From Sanghuangporus weigelae (lineage: Eukaryota > Basidiomycota > Agaricomycetes > Hymenochaetales > Hymenochaetaceae), in the NCBI GenBank assembly GCA_033182465.1, contig CP137318.1, forward strand, positions 124,001 through 188,000: a stretch of DNA of 64,000 bases. Direction: 5' to 3'. This document shows positions 23,519-34,467 of the stretch, piece by piece (the stretch's first letter is position 1; the number at the start of each line of letters is the position of its first letter). The position numbers were made by a program, and so were the translations under genes. The notes below the pieces were generated by a model. It saw only the letters and a list, made by a program, of their open reading frames with translations, was not told the origin of the DNA and made no database searches.

Positions 23519-24870
23519 CAGCCGTTTGCAAAAGTAATGAGAAAAGCCTAAATCACGTGATTTGTTGACACATGTCGTGCCCTTGAACAACAAAAATGAA
23601 TTGAGTGCTCTATTTCTCGGTCAATACTGCATGTAAAAATATGATATGGCTATGTAAAAAAAGTGCTCGAAAATGCGCTTCCAACGGTGTAAGAATGTAT
23701 GAGAAATATAGTGTATACATGACAGAACAAAACAGACAACCTTGTCAACCCATCCCTCACAACCATCCCTCAGGCCATTGAAAAATCACCACTCATGAAA
23801 TACTCCATGTAAAAATATAATTCAGGTGGCATAATTCATGCAAGTGCAGAAGGTATCTGTGTACAAGTTCTTGTGGCAGGTATATTGATAGGCCCTTCAA
23901 TGGTAGAGTAAGGCAACAGCCATTCATGCCCACTTGCAGAACCCCTCTCCTCAGCCTCCTCGCAGGGCACTAGCACTCATCGTTTCGATTACCAACAGGT
24001 CAGTACTTGCCCTTCACTGCCTATCCCATCCAGTTGAAGCTCTGAAGAGAAAATGCAGCAGCCTTTGGAGCCAGGTCCGTCAACATCTTCATATTCTTCT
24101 TTGCATCTCGAGCCAAAGCGGTCAAAGCAGGCTAAAGAGCCTCAACGACAGATCAGTTAGCTACAATTTGTTGTTATCGCTCAGTACACAGCTCGCACGT
24201 ACAGATCATATTAAGTACAAGAAGCAATTCACGACTGAAGGCAAACTCTCGATCAAACGAGAGCAGGTGGAACTCGAATCATCGCTACTAAAAGAATACG
24301 GTCTGAAACTGCATATGACGGCCAAAATACACGGGAATACAGAGGTAGAATGACATATAGAAGAACAGAATACTTATTCAGATAGGGAGGGAACAAGAAG
24401 AGCATGACACAGCAATTCCTGCTGTACACGCGTTACAAGGCAAGGCAAATGGAGCCACTGTGTGGTGACCTACCGCAGCGTGCTCTTGGTATACTCAAAC
24501 AGCCGCAAAAGGGATCAACGTGCCCGCGTAAGAAGTAAGAAGACCGAGTCGAAATAAATAAACACGAAATGAGATCCTTTCGAGTAACGACCGCCAAACT
24601 AGACAAAGGAGAGGTGAAGAGGGCATAATTCCGTCCGTGGAGGGCAAGCGATTGTCCGGTCCATAGTACTTTCGGCCTCCCACAGTGGGAGTGAGGCAAG
24701 GCTGGATGGTCCCTCGCCCAGCTCACGTCGCCTTCCCCTTCCCCTTCCCCTTCCCCTTCGCCTTCGCCTTCGAGTCCGTCGCCTTCGCCTTCGAGTCCGT
24801 CGTCTTCGGCTCCTGATCCGTCTGAGCAGGGTTAGCTGACTCCATCCATTGTAACAGAATAAGGTAGTCC
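23519..24870 (+). repeat. Left terminal inverted repeat of the 14.1-kb element
   Basis: Matches 36290-37616 in reverse with only a handful of substitutions, plus a difference in the number of 6-base CCTTCC/CCTTCG units near 24727-24790. Contains the last codons of gene A and a 139-residue ORF (23934-24353) identical at protein level in the other arm. The outer end carries ATCACGTGAT near 23551. Confidence 0.93.
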
Positions 24871-26103
24871 GGATTTGTCGCATCTATTCCGGAACGTAGC
24901 TGCGCTTCGATGAAAATATCAATTTTCTTCTCCATCGACACGTCGTCCTTGGCGAAGTAATCACTCTCCATAAGAACACGATGTGCCTCTTCAAGTTCCT
25001 TGCCATGTGCAATCTCTTTTCCATCTTGCCGTGTCTCGTCAAATGCAGCAAACAGATGCATATAACCTTTATCGGCAATATCTTTTTGAACCCTCTCAAC
25101 CAACTGTTCGACATCTCGTATGGACTCCTCGTAATCTTTGTCGTATGTGTGCCTGGAGTGTGCTAGATAGTTCAGCGCGTTTCTCAATACCGATGGGCCA
25201 GTTACTGCAAGACGGAGTATATTATCGGAAAGGAGGATATGAAGACACTTTCGGAGCATGTCGAATTGTCTCTTGGCTCTGGCAAGTTGACCTTCAGCCC
25301 CTCGCATGTGCAAAACGTTCTCCCTCTGCTGTTGGGCAGTCCCTTCTTTGGTATGCTGCCAGGCAGGCGTCACCAAGGTACTTTGAAGTGCCTGGGGATG
25401 TGAGGTCCTCTCAGGAGGGTCCTGAGCAATTTGGGCGAGTTGGCCCTTGTCCGAATAGGTCGAGTGGACCTTCTCGAGCCCTTCAGCGGCATAACTACAG
25501 ATTGAGGTTGACACGTCGGCTTCGAAACGGGGTCGCGAGCCTCTGTATGCGTTACTATCGCTGGTCGGCTTTCGCTTTAGTTGTGCCTTCTTTCCCAGTC
25601 CCGGCGGGGAAAAACGGGGCAAAGCCCCCAGTGCTTTGCCCCACTCAGGTTTCTGTCGTAACTCTTGTGCTGTTCCAAACGCAAGTTCGTCCCCAGTGCC
25701 ATCATTATTGGAAACTTCATTGCCAGGCCCCTTGGGTGGGGATTGTTCACCGATGAACTTTAACGCTCCCACAATGTCTCCTGCTTCCATGAGTTCGAGC
25801 GTCCTTCGGAGAAAACTGTTTCGATCCTTAAAGTATTGCACCTGCTGGCTCCACATCAATATGTCACGCTTCGTCTCCGTGAATTTCCATATAAAGATTG
25901 GCGCGAAGAACCTTAGCTGTCTCGCCAGAGTTGCACTCCCTTCTTCAATCTGCTCGTACTCCAGCACAGCACGATTTTACTCGTCGCAAATGAATACACA
26001 ACGACCGGCATCGAAGAGAGCTTTGTAAGGTAGATCCTTCATTAAAATCGAGAAAACGCTCTTGTCCTGGATTGCTCGAAATCTCTGGTAACGACGCTCT
26101 TTG

Positions 26104-26275
26104 TCAACGAACTCGTTGCCACGATCGTCAACGTGCTCATTGCCACCACCCTCAGCGTACTCATTGCCACCACCCTCAGCGTACTCATTGCCACAATCGC
26201 CAATGTACCCACTGCCACCATCCTCAGCGTACTCATTGCCACCATCCTCAACGTACTCATTGCCACCATCCTTAT
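26104..26275. repeat. 24-base minisatellite inside gene A
   Basis: About seven imperfect 24-base units (core CACTCATTGCCACCA...) encoding on the minus strand the repeat G-G-N-E-Y-[VA]-E-[DG]. Units keep frame, so the array varies protein length. Not seen in the paralogue A'. Confidence 0.85.
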
Positions 26276-26807
26276 TGCTGTCGAAGTCCCGTTGGAACTG
26301 GTAACAGGACTCCCACGCCCGGACAACCTGATCGGTAAACTTCCACCATATCACCTCACGCTTTTGTGGGTCGTAACGGTTGACAAGATCATCACTGATG
26401 AAATAATCACTCATAGCAAGGATGAATCCTTGTGCGACGGCAGCACGAATATCATCAAGGTGCCGACGGACAACGATAGCCTCGTGGCTTCCCTTGTACT
26501 AGAAACAAGACAACATTAGACAAAATGCGCTTGAATGCTATGCGGCATGCTCACCTTGAGTGTCTTAGATTCCAACAGTCTCGTTACTTGTACGAGTTGC
26601 TCCAGCACCTCAGCTTGTTCCCCGATATCGCTCTTAACCGTTGTGATAACCTTTTTGAGTACTTCCTCGTGTTCTTCAATCTCCTTCTCTTTCGTTTCAA
26701 GTTTGCTGGACAACAATTGGACATGATCATGGATTTTGGCGATCACATCCACCGCCTTGTCGATAACAGCAGCAGAACCAGCTTCACCTTTCAACGAGGA
26801 CAAGCGT

Positions 26808-28590
26808 TGTAGCGCACTGGCTCCTCCTGTGCCAGTACACTCATACTATGGCTCCCTCTTACTGCAGATACCATATCCCAGCACTGCCGACACCTGAGAG
26901 TGTGAGGGCATACTCCTACTGCACTCGAGACACCATTTGAGCACGTTTCCACTGATTCCAGTACACGTACTGTACTGCGGCGCCCTCCTATGGCCCATAT
27001 CGATCCGCCGATGGCTCTCCGACACTCAGAAAGGTCCGCCGACAGCTCCTACCCAGCACCAGGCACTATAGGACAGACCCTCCAATGATTACATGCCGCC
27101 GATCTTATGATTTACTATACGTACAGCCTTGCGGCGACTCTGGACACCTCCGAGTCGGCCCCCCATGGCGCCGATCGATGCGGCGGACACTCAGACATCC
27201 TCAGGTACCCTTGCCGACGCCTCTTACAGCTTACCAAGCAGTCCCCCATTGTCTAGGGAGCTATATATTGTCATATGTGCTTACATGCCTCATTACGATG
27301 TATCTGCCACCAGTCCGGCAGTCCCCCACAGCACTGCCGCTCCGGCCACTCATATTAGTCACTAGGGATCGCCCACACTCTGTATTGAGTGCCGCCGATG
27401 CATCGGACACCTCAGGGACATCGGCTGATGTGCCCTTTGTCTCATATACGCGATATCAGCCTCCGATCATCGGTTCCGATGTTTCCCGACTTCCCCCCAA
27501 CGCGGCGGCCCCCATTAGACCATGTATGGAAGGTAGGCATGTGGTACATCGGCGTGCCAAGCCACCGACTCGCGCCGCCAAGCCCAACTCCGCCGGCGCC
27601 CGTGTTATTGCAGATACTCAATATTTCATGTGATTGGATGCCCCCCTCACGTTGCCGCTCTCAGATTTCACCTGGGTGCTCCGGCAGCGGCCCTTGGCGA
27701 CCCAGATGACTCAGGAGATGTTGTCAGACAGTAGGATGTGTCGGCGACAGCAGTAGAGTATATATAGAGCTTATACTAGCTTGTAGACAAAAGGATTCCA
27801 AGCCTAGCAGGGATTCCAAGCCTAGCAAGGATTCCAAGAGCATGTACCAGACCGAGCGCCAGAGTTCGAGATATCCCTCACTCTGAGTCTCCCCTCATGT
27901 ACTGAGCCTCCCCCTTGACTATATACTATCCTTGACATCTCCTCTTGTTTGACTCTACATTCTACTTGCCTTCGCCGCCTCCGGTACGCCTCTGCCGCTC
28001 TGACGTTCAGTGATCCGGCGCCCCTCTATTCGACGTCGGCGACCATCCGACGACCCAGGCATCTCATCAGACTCCCCTTCTGCGTCCTTTCCAGCCTTTC
28101 ACTCCAGTTTATCCCATATATTGATCTTATACGGTCTTTTCCTTTCATCTATCGCGTTTACGCTACTGCGGCGGATTCCTGCGGCCTCCCCCTCAGTCCG
28201 GCACCCCTCTATTCGACGTCGGCGGCCATCCGACAACCCAGGCATCCTATCAGACGACCCAGCGGCGCCTTCTCCACCCACTCACTCCATTTTATCCTTT
28301 ATATTCATCTTATACACTTCATACCTTCCTGTGGCCGAGTTTATACCACGTCGGCAGCCTCTTGTGATCCCCCCTTTTGAGCGGCGGCCCTGTTATCCTA
28401 TTCCCTTTATCCAGCGGCATCCTTAGACCCATCCATTACGTCTCCGACGGTTCCTGGCACCTGCCGGGTAGTAGGTCTTTGAGAGTCTGATAGCATCGGC
28501 ATCCCATTTTTGGAGGTTCCTTCATACATTCAGCACCCTTAGTAGGACGGACATCTGTAGCACCTTCAGATACGACACCGCCGACCGACA
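26808..28590 (+). mobile_element. Solo LTR, family LTR-1 (copy B)
   Basis: 1,783 bases, TG...CA, with GCGT at 26804-26807 and 28591-28594. Inserted in the second exon of gene A, whose frame is continuous across the site once one GCGT is counted. Very similar to copies A, C and E, with a short internal deletion. Confidence 0.78.
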
Positions 28591-28850
28591 GCGTGATACC
28601 AGGTCATCTCTCTTCTTCAAGATGTCCTTGAGCGCCACTATAACTCTGATTAGTAATGCCAAACGGGTAGCATGCAGCATCCCAAAGGTCACGTACGATC
28701 TAAAGCTTTATCCTGTTGTCCTGTAGTGTCTGTAGTGTCTGTGTCCATGGGTGGAGAGGTTGAGAGAGATCGTAGGAGATCGATGGACCAGGTTAGGTCA
28801 GGATGGTGGTAAGATGAAAAGTAACGGCTGACTCGAACCTCGTCTGACAT

Positions 28851-29007
28851 GGTGATAAAAGTGACGGGGTTCTCATCCCAGTGATGCGGAGGGTTCGTAA
28901 GTATGTAAGAGAAGAAGAGAAGAGACGAACAGAAAGGACATGTGTCAGACAGTAACGTCACAGTTTCTCTTGGTTTCTCTTTTCCTTTGCCCTTGCCCTC
29001 ACCCACC
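28851..29007. promoter_or_regulatory. Divergent promoter between gene A and the AT-hook gene
   Basis: Only 157 bases separate the two opposite ATG codons (28850 minus, 29008 plus), both in ACC/CACC-ATG context. A shared bidirectional promoter is inferred from spacing; no TATA box is evident. Confidence 0.5.
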
Positions 29008-31081
29008 ATGTCTACCGAGCTGTCTTCGAATCTATCTGCGGCAGCAATTGTAAGAAGCAGACGCCGGCCAAAGCCGTCTCAGAAGGTTCTCGATGCAGCT
29101 GCCCAAGACGTCCCTATGGTCAAGCGTGGTCGTGGGCGCCCTCGCAAAGTCGCACCAGAACAGCAGGGCTCAAATGTTGATTCCTGCGTTGACAAAGCCA
29201 AAGTATGCTCCTTCTTTTCTTTCACCTTGCGCTGGTTTCGACATATTTGTTGCAGCATGCTGTTCAAGCCGTGAGAATTCACTGTGAAGACAGGACTGGA
29301 ACTGACAGGGATGGTCAGGTAATGATGGCCTTATTTCCCACTTTTATATCTGCTATTGACCACTTCTGAAGCAACAAGAACGTCGTAGAATGGGGTATTT
29401 TGACCCAGAGCTGAAAGATGCTGTCGTCACTATGGATTCTGAAAGAGAAACAGACGATAAGGTATATTCCCGATCTCATAAATTTGCTTATGTCTTAATT
29501 CTTCTGAAGTCCATTGTACCGCCTCGCAAACGTAATCATTTTCCACAACCACCTCTACCATTGGACCCGCATAATCCAACTCCGGAGGTATCCAGGCTCT
29601 GATGTACGTAATTTATTTGTTCATCATTACTGATCAATACTCATCCGAAGAAAACTTTCTTACCGTCCCCCGGCGGAGGGCCTGCTGATGCCAGTACTTT
29701 TGATGAGGAGTTTTTGGACGATGTACTTGCACAGATCCTTGTAGACGGAATAGCGAACTCTACAATCCCTTTGTCCGATTCCGATCTTGAGGAAATTGAA
29801 GACGACGGTAATAAATACCATGCTTTTGTTGCTGAATGAAATCCATACTAATTGTGATGAAGATGATAAATTATCACTAGTCTCATCAAACTCGAGTAGA
29901 GGCAAGAACACACGTCGCACCCCAAAACGACCGGAGATTGAAGAGATAAAAGTCAAGGTCCACGACGGACTGGCAGAACGAATCGTTACCATATCATCTT
30001 TGGACAAGCACGCCGACGTCTTAGAGAAGGCTGCCCAAGCGATGAAACGACCAAATCATCTTGTTGAGATCGGGTATGAAGCCCCCTGGAGCTCAAAGAT
30101 AGGGACAAAGAAGAGCCTTATATATCTTTCCAACCCGGATGAACTTACGGAGTTCTGGTGTGCATATAGAAGGTATGTAAAGGATCAACGGAGCAAATGT
30201 CGCAATTGCGACCAGGAGATTACATGCAAAATAGTTTTTCGCAACATGTTGGACACTCTTCAAGTAATTACTTTCCTAGAAAATGACGACATTTGCTCAG
30301 TAAATTTGCTATAGGGTGCCACGAAGACAACTGTCTGTGCAGCCGGTGCGCCGAGGGGTAGGCCACTGAAACAGACTGACCCTACATACTCTGCTAGGGA
30401 CTCCGCCGATGAAAAGATCACTCAGGCTACGAAGAGTATCCAGGCTGCCATGTTTTGTCCAGTGCACAACCGCATGTGTTACGAGAAATACAATGGTACT
30501 TGCGGTGTTTATACCCCCGATCTCATTTTGGAACATGCGCAAAAACTTGTAAGTTTCGTGTTTGACTCTCTTCGCTTACTGATCTGATAACTGGGCATCA
30601 TGAGGCACGGCGGGAGTTGCATGTAGTTGCAAGTAAAGTCCCAGAGTCGATGTCAGCAAAATTACTTGACTACAAGAGGCCAGGAAGAATGAATCAGGGG
30701 GCGCCTCCTACTAATGGTGGAGTCCACAAGATACAGGTAGACTCGCATGCAGCACCCGTCAGAGTAGCACAGGAAGTTTTAACTTCTACTATGCACAAAG
30801 GACCACTGAACTACCCGGCTATCGGAGATTGGCTCAAGGCATGCGAAGATGATTTGGAGTGCGGCAGGGATAACCATGAATACCGGAAGCTTGCACCCGT
30901 GTTCTCGAATAATGGTTGCACAAGGATCGATGATATTGCAAGGATGAATACAGACAGGATCGAAGCTCTGGCAAAGGCGGAAGGGGTAGACGTGACGATA
31001 GGACTGGTGAATCGCGTTCATGATTATGCGGTGGAGGATGTTGCTTGTGTCAAGAGGGATGGAAAGTTGTCTACCTATTGA
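29008..31081 (+). CDS. AT-hook cargo protein with SAM-like C-terminus
   Basis: Eight exons with good GT-AG sites (first exon 29008-29202, last ending at TGA 31081). The N-terminus has an AT-hook (KRGRGRPRK, residues about 36-44) for minor-groove DNA binding and more basic patches (RRTPKRP). The middle holds a Cys/His cluster (CRNC; CPVHNRMCYEKYNGTCG), possibly metal-binding. The last 100 residues (YPAIGDWLKAC...GLVNRVHDYA) look like a sterile-alpha-motif-type helical domain. I believe similar proteins occur in many copies in agaricomycete genomes, but have not checked. It is intact, although the genes on both sides are broken by LTR-1. DNA binding is inferred; the role in the element is unknown. 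Confidence 0.83.
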
Positions 31082-31292
31082 AATGGCGCAGTTGCATTGC
31101 TTTCTCCTTTAGTTGTTTGATGTTTAATGCGCATGACGTACTCCCTTTCTGTTCGCTGTGCACAGTTTCTTTCCTCCTGTCTTTCGCTCACTGTATTTAA
31201 TCCATTTCGGGCTTCAACAGCTCTTTCTACGCATGAAATATATAAAACTGCTTCAACTGCATTTGTTCCTTGGGATCCACGTCAGGACCAAA

Positions 31293-34276
31293 TCAGAGAT
31301 AGCCTGATTGATGATAGAAACTTCGACAATCCGCTGCAGAGGTGCCAAAAGTTTGAAGATATAGGTATTCATACACAAGAACCTCATCCCCCTCCGGCGG
31401 CGGACTGCGACGTAAATTATGTTTAAGCAGCGAGAAAGCTAGCTCGATCGGGTTGAAGTCGGGAGAATACGCTGGCAAATATTCGAGCCTCATTCCTCTA
31501 TGAAAGTGGTGAACAAATTTTCAGTAACATATTTGAAAAAAGTTATCACCTTCCTTCGACAAGCTCGAGAAGTTTGGGAGCTTTGTGGATGGCACAATTG
31601 TCCATAACAACGACAGACATCGGTGCCGGAAACGGCTTCATTTTGGCCAAAAGGTCCTCAATGAAAACCATAAAAAGCTCCGTATTGAATGATCCTTCGA
31701 CAATCATGCATTCCACAATTCCGCTCATAGATATAGCAGGGAGGATGGAATACCTGGAAGCATGAAAACGACATGATGTGCAGATAGCTCTGAAAGTATA
31801 CCGTTTTCCCCTCGTGAATACCTGCTTTCAGCATGCGTGAACTCCCTCTAATGCCCATGCTCTACCATGCAAATATGTCCTTCGATCACACACTGTCGGT
31901 CGGCGGTGTTGTATCTGAAGGTGCTACAGATGTCCGTCCTACTAAGGGTGCTGAATGTATGAAGGAACCTCCAAAAATGGGATGCCGACGCTATCAGACT
32001 CTCAAAGACCTACTACCCGGCAGGTGCCAGGAACTGTCGGAGACGTAATGGATGGGTCTAAGGATGCCGCTGGATAAAGGGAATAGGATAACAGGGCCGC
32101 CGCTCAAAAGGGGGGATCACAAGAGGCTGCCGACGTGATATAAACTCGGCCACAGGAAGAAGCGTATAAGATGAATATAAAGGATAAAATGGAGTGAGTG
32201 GCTGGAGAAGGCGCCGCTGGGTCGTCTGATAGGATGCCTGGGTCGTCGGATGGCCGCCGACGTCGAATAGAGGGGTGCCGGACTGAGGGGGAGGCCGTAG
32301 GAATCTGCCGAAGTAGCGTAAACGCGATAGATGAAAGGAAAAGACCGTATAAGATCAATAGATGGGATAAACTGGAGTGAAAGGCTGGAAAGGACGCCGA
32401 AGGGGAGTCTGATAAGAAGCCTGGGTCGCCGAAGGGTCGCCGATGTCAAATAGAGGGGCGCCGGACAGGTATAAAGTGTGGGGAGGAGGCTCAGGGTTAA
32501 ATCCCAAGCCCTACTCACTCACTGAACGTCAGAGCGGCAGAGGCGTACCGGAGGCGGCGAAGGCAAGTAGAATGTGGAGTCAAACAAGAGGAGATGTCAA
32601 GGATAGTATATAGTCAAGGGGGAGGCTCAGTACATGAGGGGAGACTCAGAGTGAGGGATATCTCGAACTCTGGCGCTTGGTCTGGTACATACTCTTGGAA
32701 TCCTTGCTAGGCCTGGAATCCTGTCGTCTACAAGCTAGTATAAGCTCTATATATACTCTACTGCTGTCGCCGACACATCCTACTGTCTGACAACATCTCC
32801 TGAGTCATCTGGGTCGCCAAGGGCCGCTGCCGGAGTGCCCAGGTGAAATCTGAGAGCGGCAACGTGAGGGGGGCATCCAATCACATGAAATATTGAGTAT
32901 CTGCAATAACATGGGCGCCGGCGGAGTTGGGCTTGGCGGCGCGAGTCGGTGGCTTGGCACGCCGATGTACCACATGCCTACCTTCCATACATGGTCTAAT
33001 GGGGGCCGCCGCATTGGGGGGAAGTCGGGAAACATCGGAACCGATGATCGGAGGCTGATATCGCGTATATGAGACAAAGGGTGCATCAGCCGATGTCCCT
33101 GAGGTGTCCGATGCATCGGCGGCACTCAATACAGAGTGTGGGCGATCCCTAGTGACTAATATGAGTGGCTGGAGCGGCAGTGCTGTGGGGGACTGCCGGA
33201 CTGGTGGCAGATACATTGTAATGAGGCATGTAAGCACATATGACAATATATAGCTCCCTAGACAATGGGGGACTGCTTGGTAAGCTGTAGGAGGCGTCGG
33301 CGAGGGTGCCTGAGGATGTCTGAGTGTCCGCCGCATTGATCGGCGCCAAGGGGGGCCGACTCGGAGGCATCCAGAGTCGCCGCACGGCTGTACGTATGGT
33401 AAATCATAAGATCGGCGGCACGTAGTCACTGAGGGATGTGTCCTATAGTGCCTGGTGCTGGGTAGGAGCTGTCGGCGGACCTGTCTGAGTGTCAGGGAGC
33501 CATCGGCAGATCGATTTGGGTCATAGGAGGGCGCCGCAGTACAGTACGTGTGCTGGAATCAATGGATACGTGCTCAAATGATGTCCCGAGTGCAATAGGA
33601 GTGTGCCCTCACACTCTCAGGTGTCGGCAGTGCTGGGATATGGTATCTGCAGTAAGAGGGAGCCATAGTATGAGTGTACTGGCACAGGAGGAGCCAGTGC
33701 GCTACAACGCACTTTCATCAACGAAAACCAACTGCTCTGGAGAATAATTTGCTCCGATGCGAAGCCGATACTCTGCTCGACGGGACTCATTGCGTTCTTG
33801 CGCATGCTTTGTGATCTATGTTAAATTGTTGATTTTTTATCAGCCCTTTCGAATAAGCTACAATTACCTCCTTCATTCGAAAGCCTGCCCGGTTAAGAGT
33901 TCTCCAAATGGTAGCATCAGACACTCTCACACCGCATCTTTCTTCGAGCGATTGTCTGAGTTCATCAAGATAGATATCATTGTGACGCGTCACTGTTTTC
34001 AAAAGAAACTTGTTCCTTGTTAGTTACATCTCCGAGATCACGATTCTTCAGTCGTACCTGGGTATCAGCGAAGTCTAATGCCCTTGGACACCCTGATTTC
34101 GAACGGGGTGCAAGACACTCTTCCCCAGTTTGCTTCCAAGCATTCAAGACCCGATACACTGAAGCCCGAGGAACCACGGTGAGATAAACAATACCTTTTA
34201 CATCTAGTCCACAGTTCGTGGACATGTGCACAATAACGCGACGCAGGTCATCTGAGATAGGAACCCCATGCGTCAT
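31293..34276 (-). pseudogene. Tc1/mariner-family DDE transposase, split by an LTR-1 copy
   Basis: Starts at ATG 34276 (MTHGVPISDDLRRVIV). The N-terminal part has two helix-turn-helix regions (VPRASVYRVLNAWKQTG; VSDATIWRTLNRAGF), with introns at about 33968-34016 and 33830-33892. The catalytic domain has the first Asp in QLVFVDES, the second in VVVMDNCAIHK and the acidic residue in LPAYSPDFNPIELAF, typical of the DDE_3 transposases common in mushrooms. A third intron lies between the last two motifs. LTR-1 copy C (31894-33706) sits just after VDES. Outside that insertion I saw no other break, so the enzyme was intact until recently. It would cut at the CAGCCG ends; this is inference from family and TA target. 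Confidence 0.88.
31894..33706 (-). mobile_element. Solo LTR, family LTR-1 (copy C)
   Basis: 1,813 bases in minus orientation, flanked by ACAC (31890-31893) and ACGC (33707-33710), a 4-base duplication with one later difference. It sits inside the catalytic region of the transposase. Close to copies A, B and E. Confidence 0.78.
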
Positions 34277-34467
34277 GCTGGCAGTGGCAGTGGGCAAAAT
34301 AAACATAAACAAAGACAAGGAAAGAACTCGCGACAGTGTCGCAGCTTAGTAAGTATAAGGCATGCCCATATGCATCGCCCTATATCTCTCTTCCCCCGCT
34401 CCACCTCCTAACACTCACACTCACACACCTCCCTTTGCCACACAGCAGTTTGGACTGTTCAGTCAGA
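34277..34467. promoter_or_regulatory. Divergent promoter between transposase and gene A'
   Basis: 191 bases between opposite start codons (34276 minus, 34468 plus). A pyrimidine-rich stretch (CTCTTCCCCCGCTCCACC, CACACTCAC) near 34390-34430 is typical of fungal transcription starts. Mirrors the head-to-head arrangement at 28851-29007. Confidence 0.45.

Larger units (their letters stand above)
24723..28850 (-). pseudogene. Coiled-coil cargo gene A, split by an LTR-1 copy
   Basis: Exons at 28850-28697, 28637-28595 plus 26807-26555 (one exon split by LTR-1 copy B at a GCGT site), and 26498-24723. The start MSDEVRVSRYF follows a CACCATG context. The product has a long coiled coil (KEKEIEEHEEVLKKVI) and then a glycine-acid repeat built from 24-base units. 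The C-terminus reads TNPDYLILLQWMES, ending in a Lys/Gly/Ala tail (KGKGKGKGKAT) encoded inside the inverted repeat. It is a diverged paralogue of gene A' at the other end. Besides the insertion, one in-frame TAA at 25977-25979 interrupts the long exon. No enzyme motif or known family seen. Two lesions make it probably inactive. Confidence 0.7.

Noticed and set aside
23934-24353. 139-residue ORF present in both inverted repeats, considered as a cargo gene
   Set aside because: Identity follows from the repeat itself; several splice-like signals give other readings, so no product can be chosen.
26104-26275. CRISPR-like array
   Set aside because: Adjacent 24-base units without spacers, in a eukaryotic coding frame; a minisatellite.
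31293-34276. Separate small Tc1/mariner element nested in the larger unit
   Set aside because: I searched both flanks of the transposase by eye for inverted ends with TA and found none; still possible if its ends decayed.
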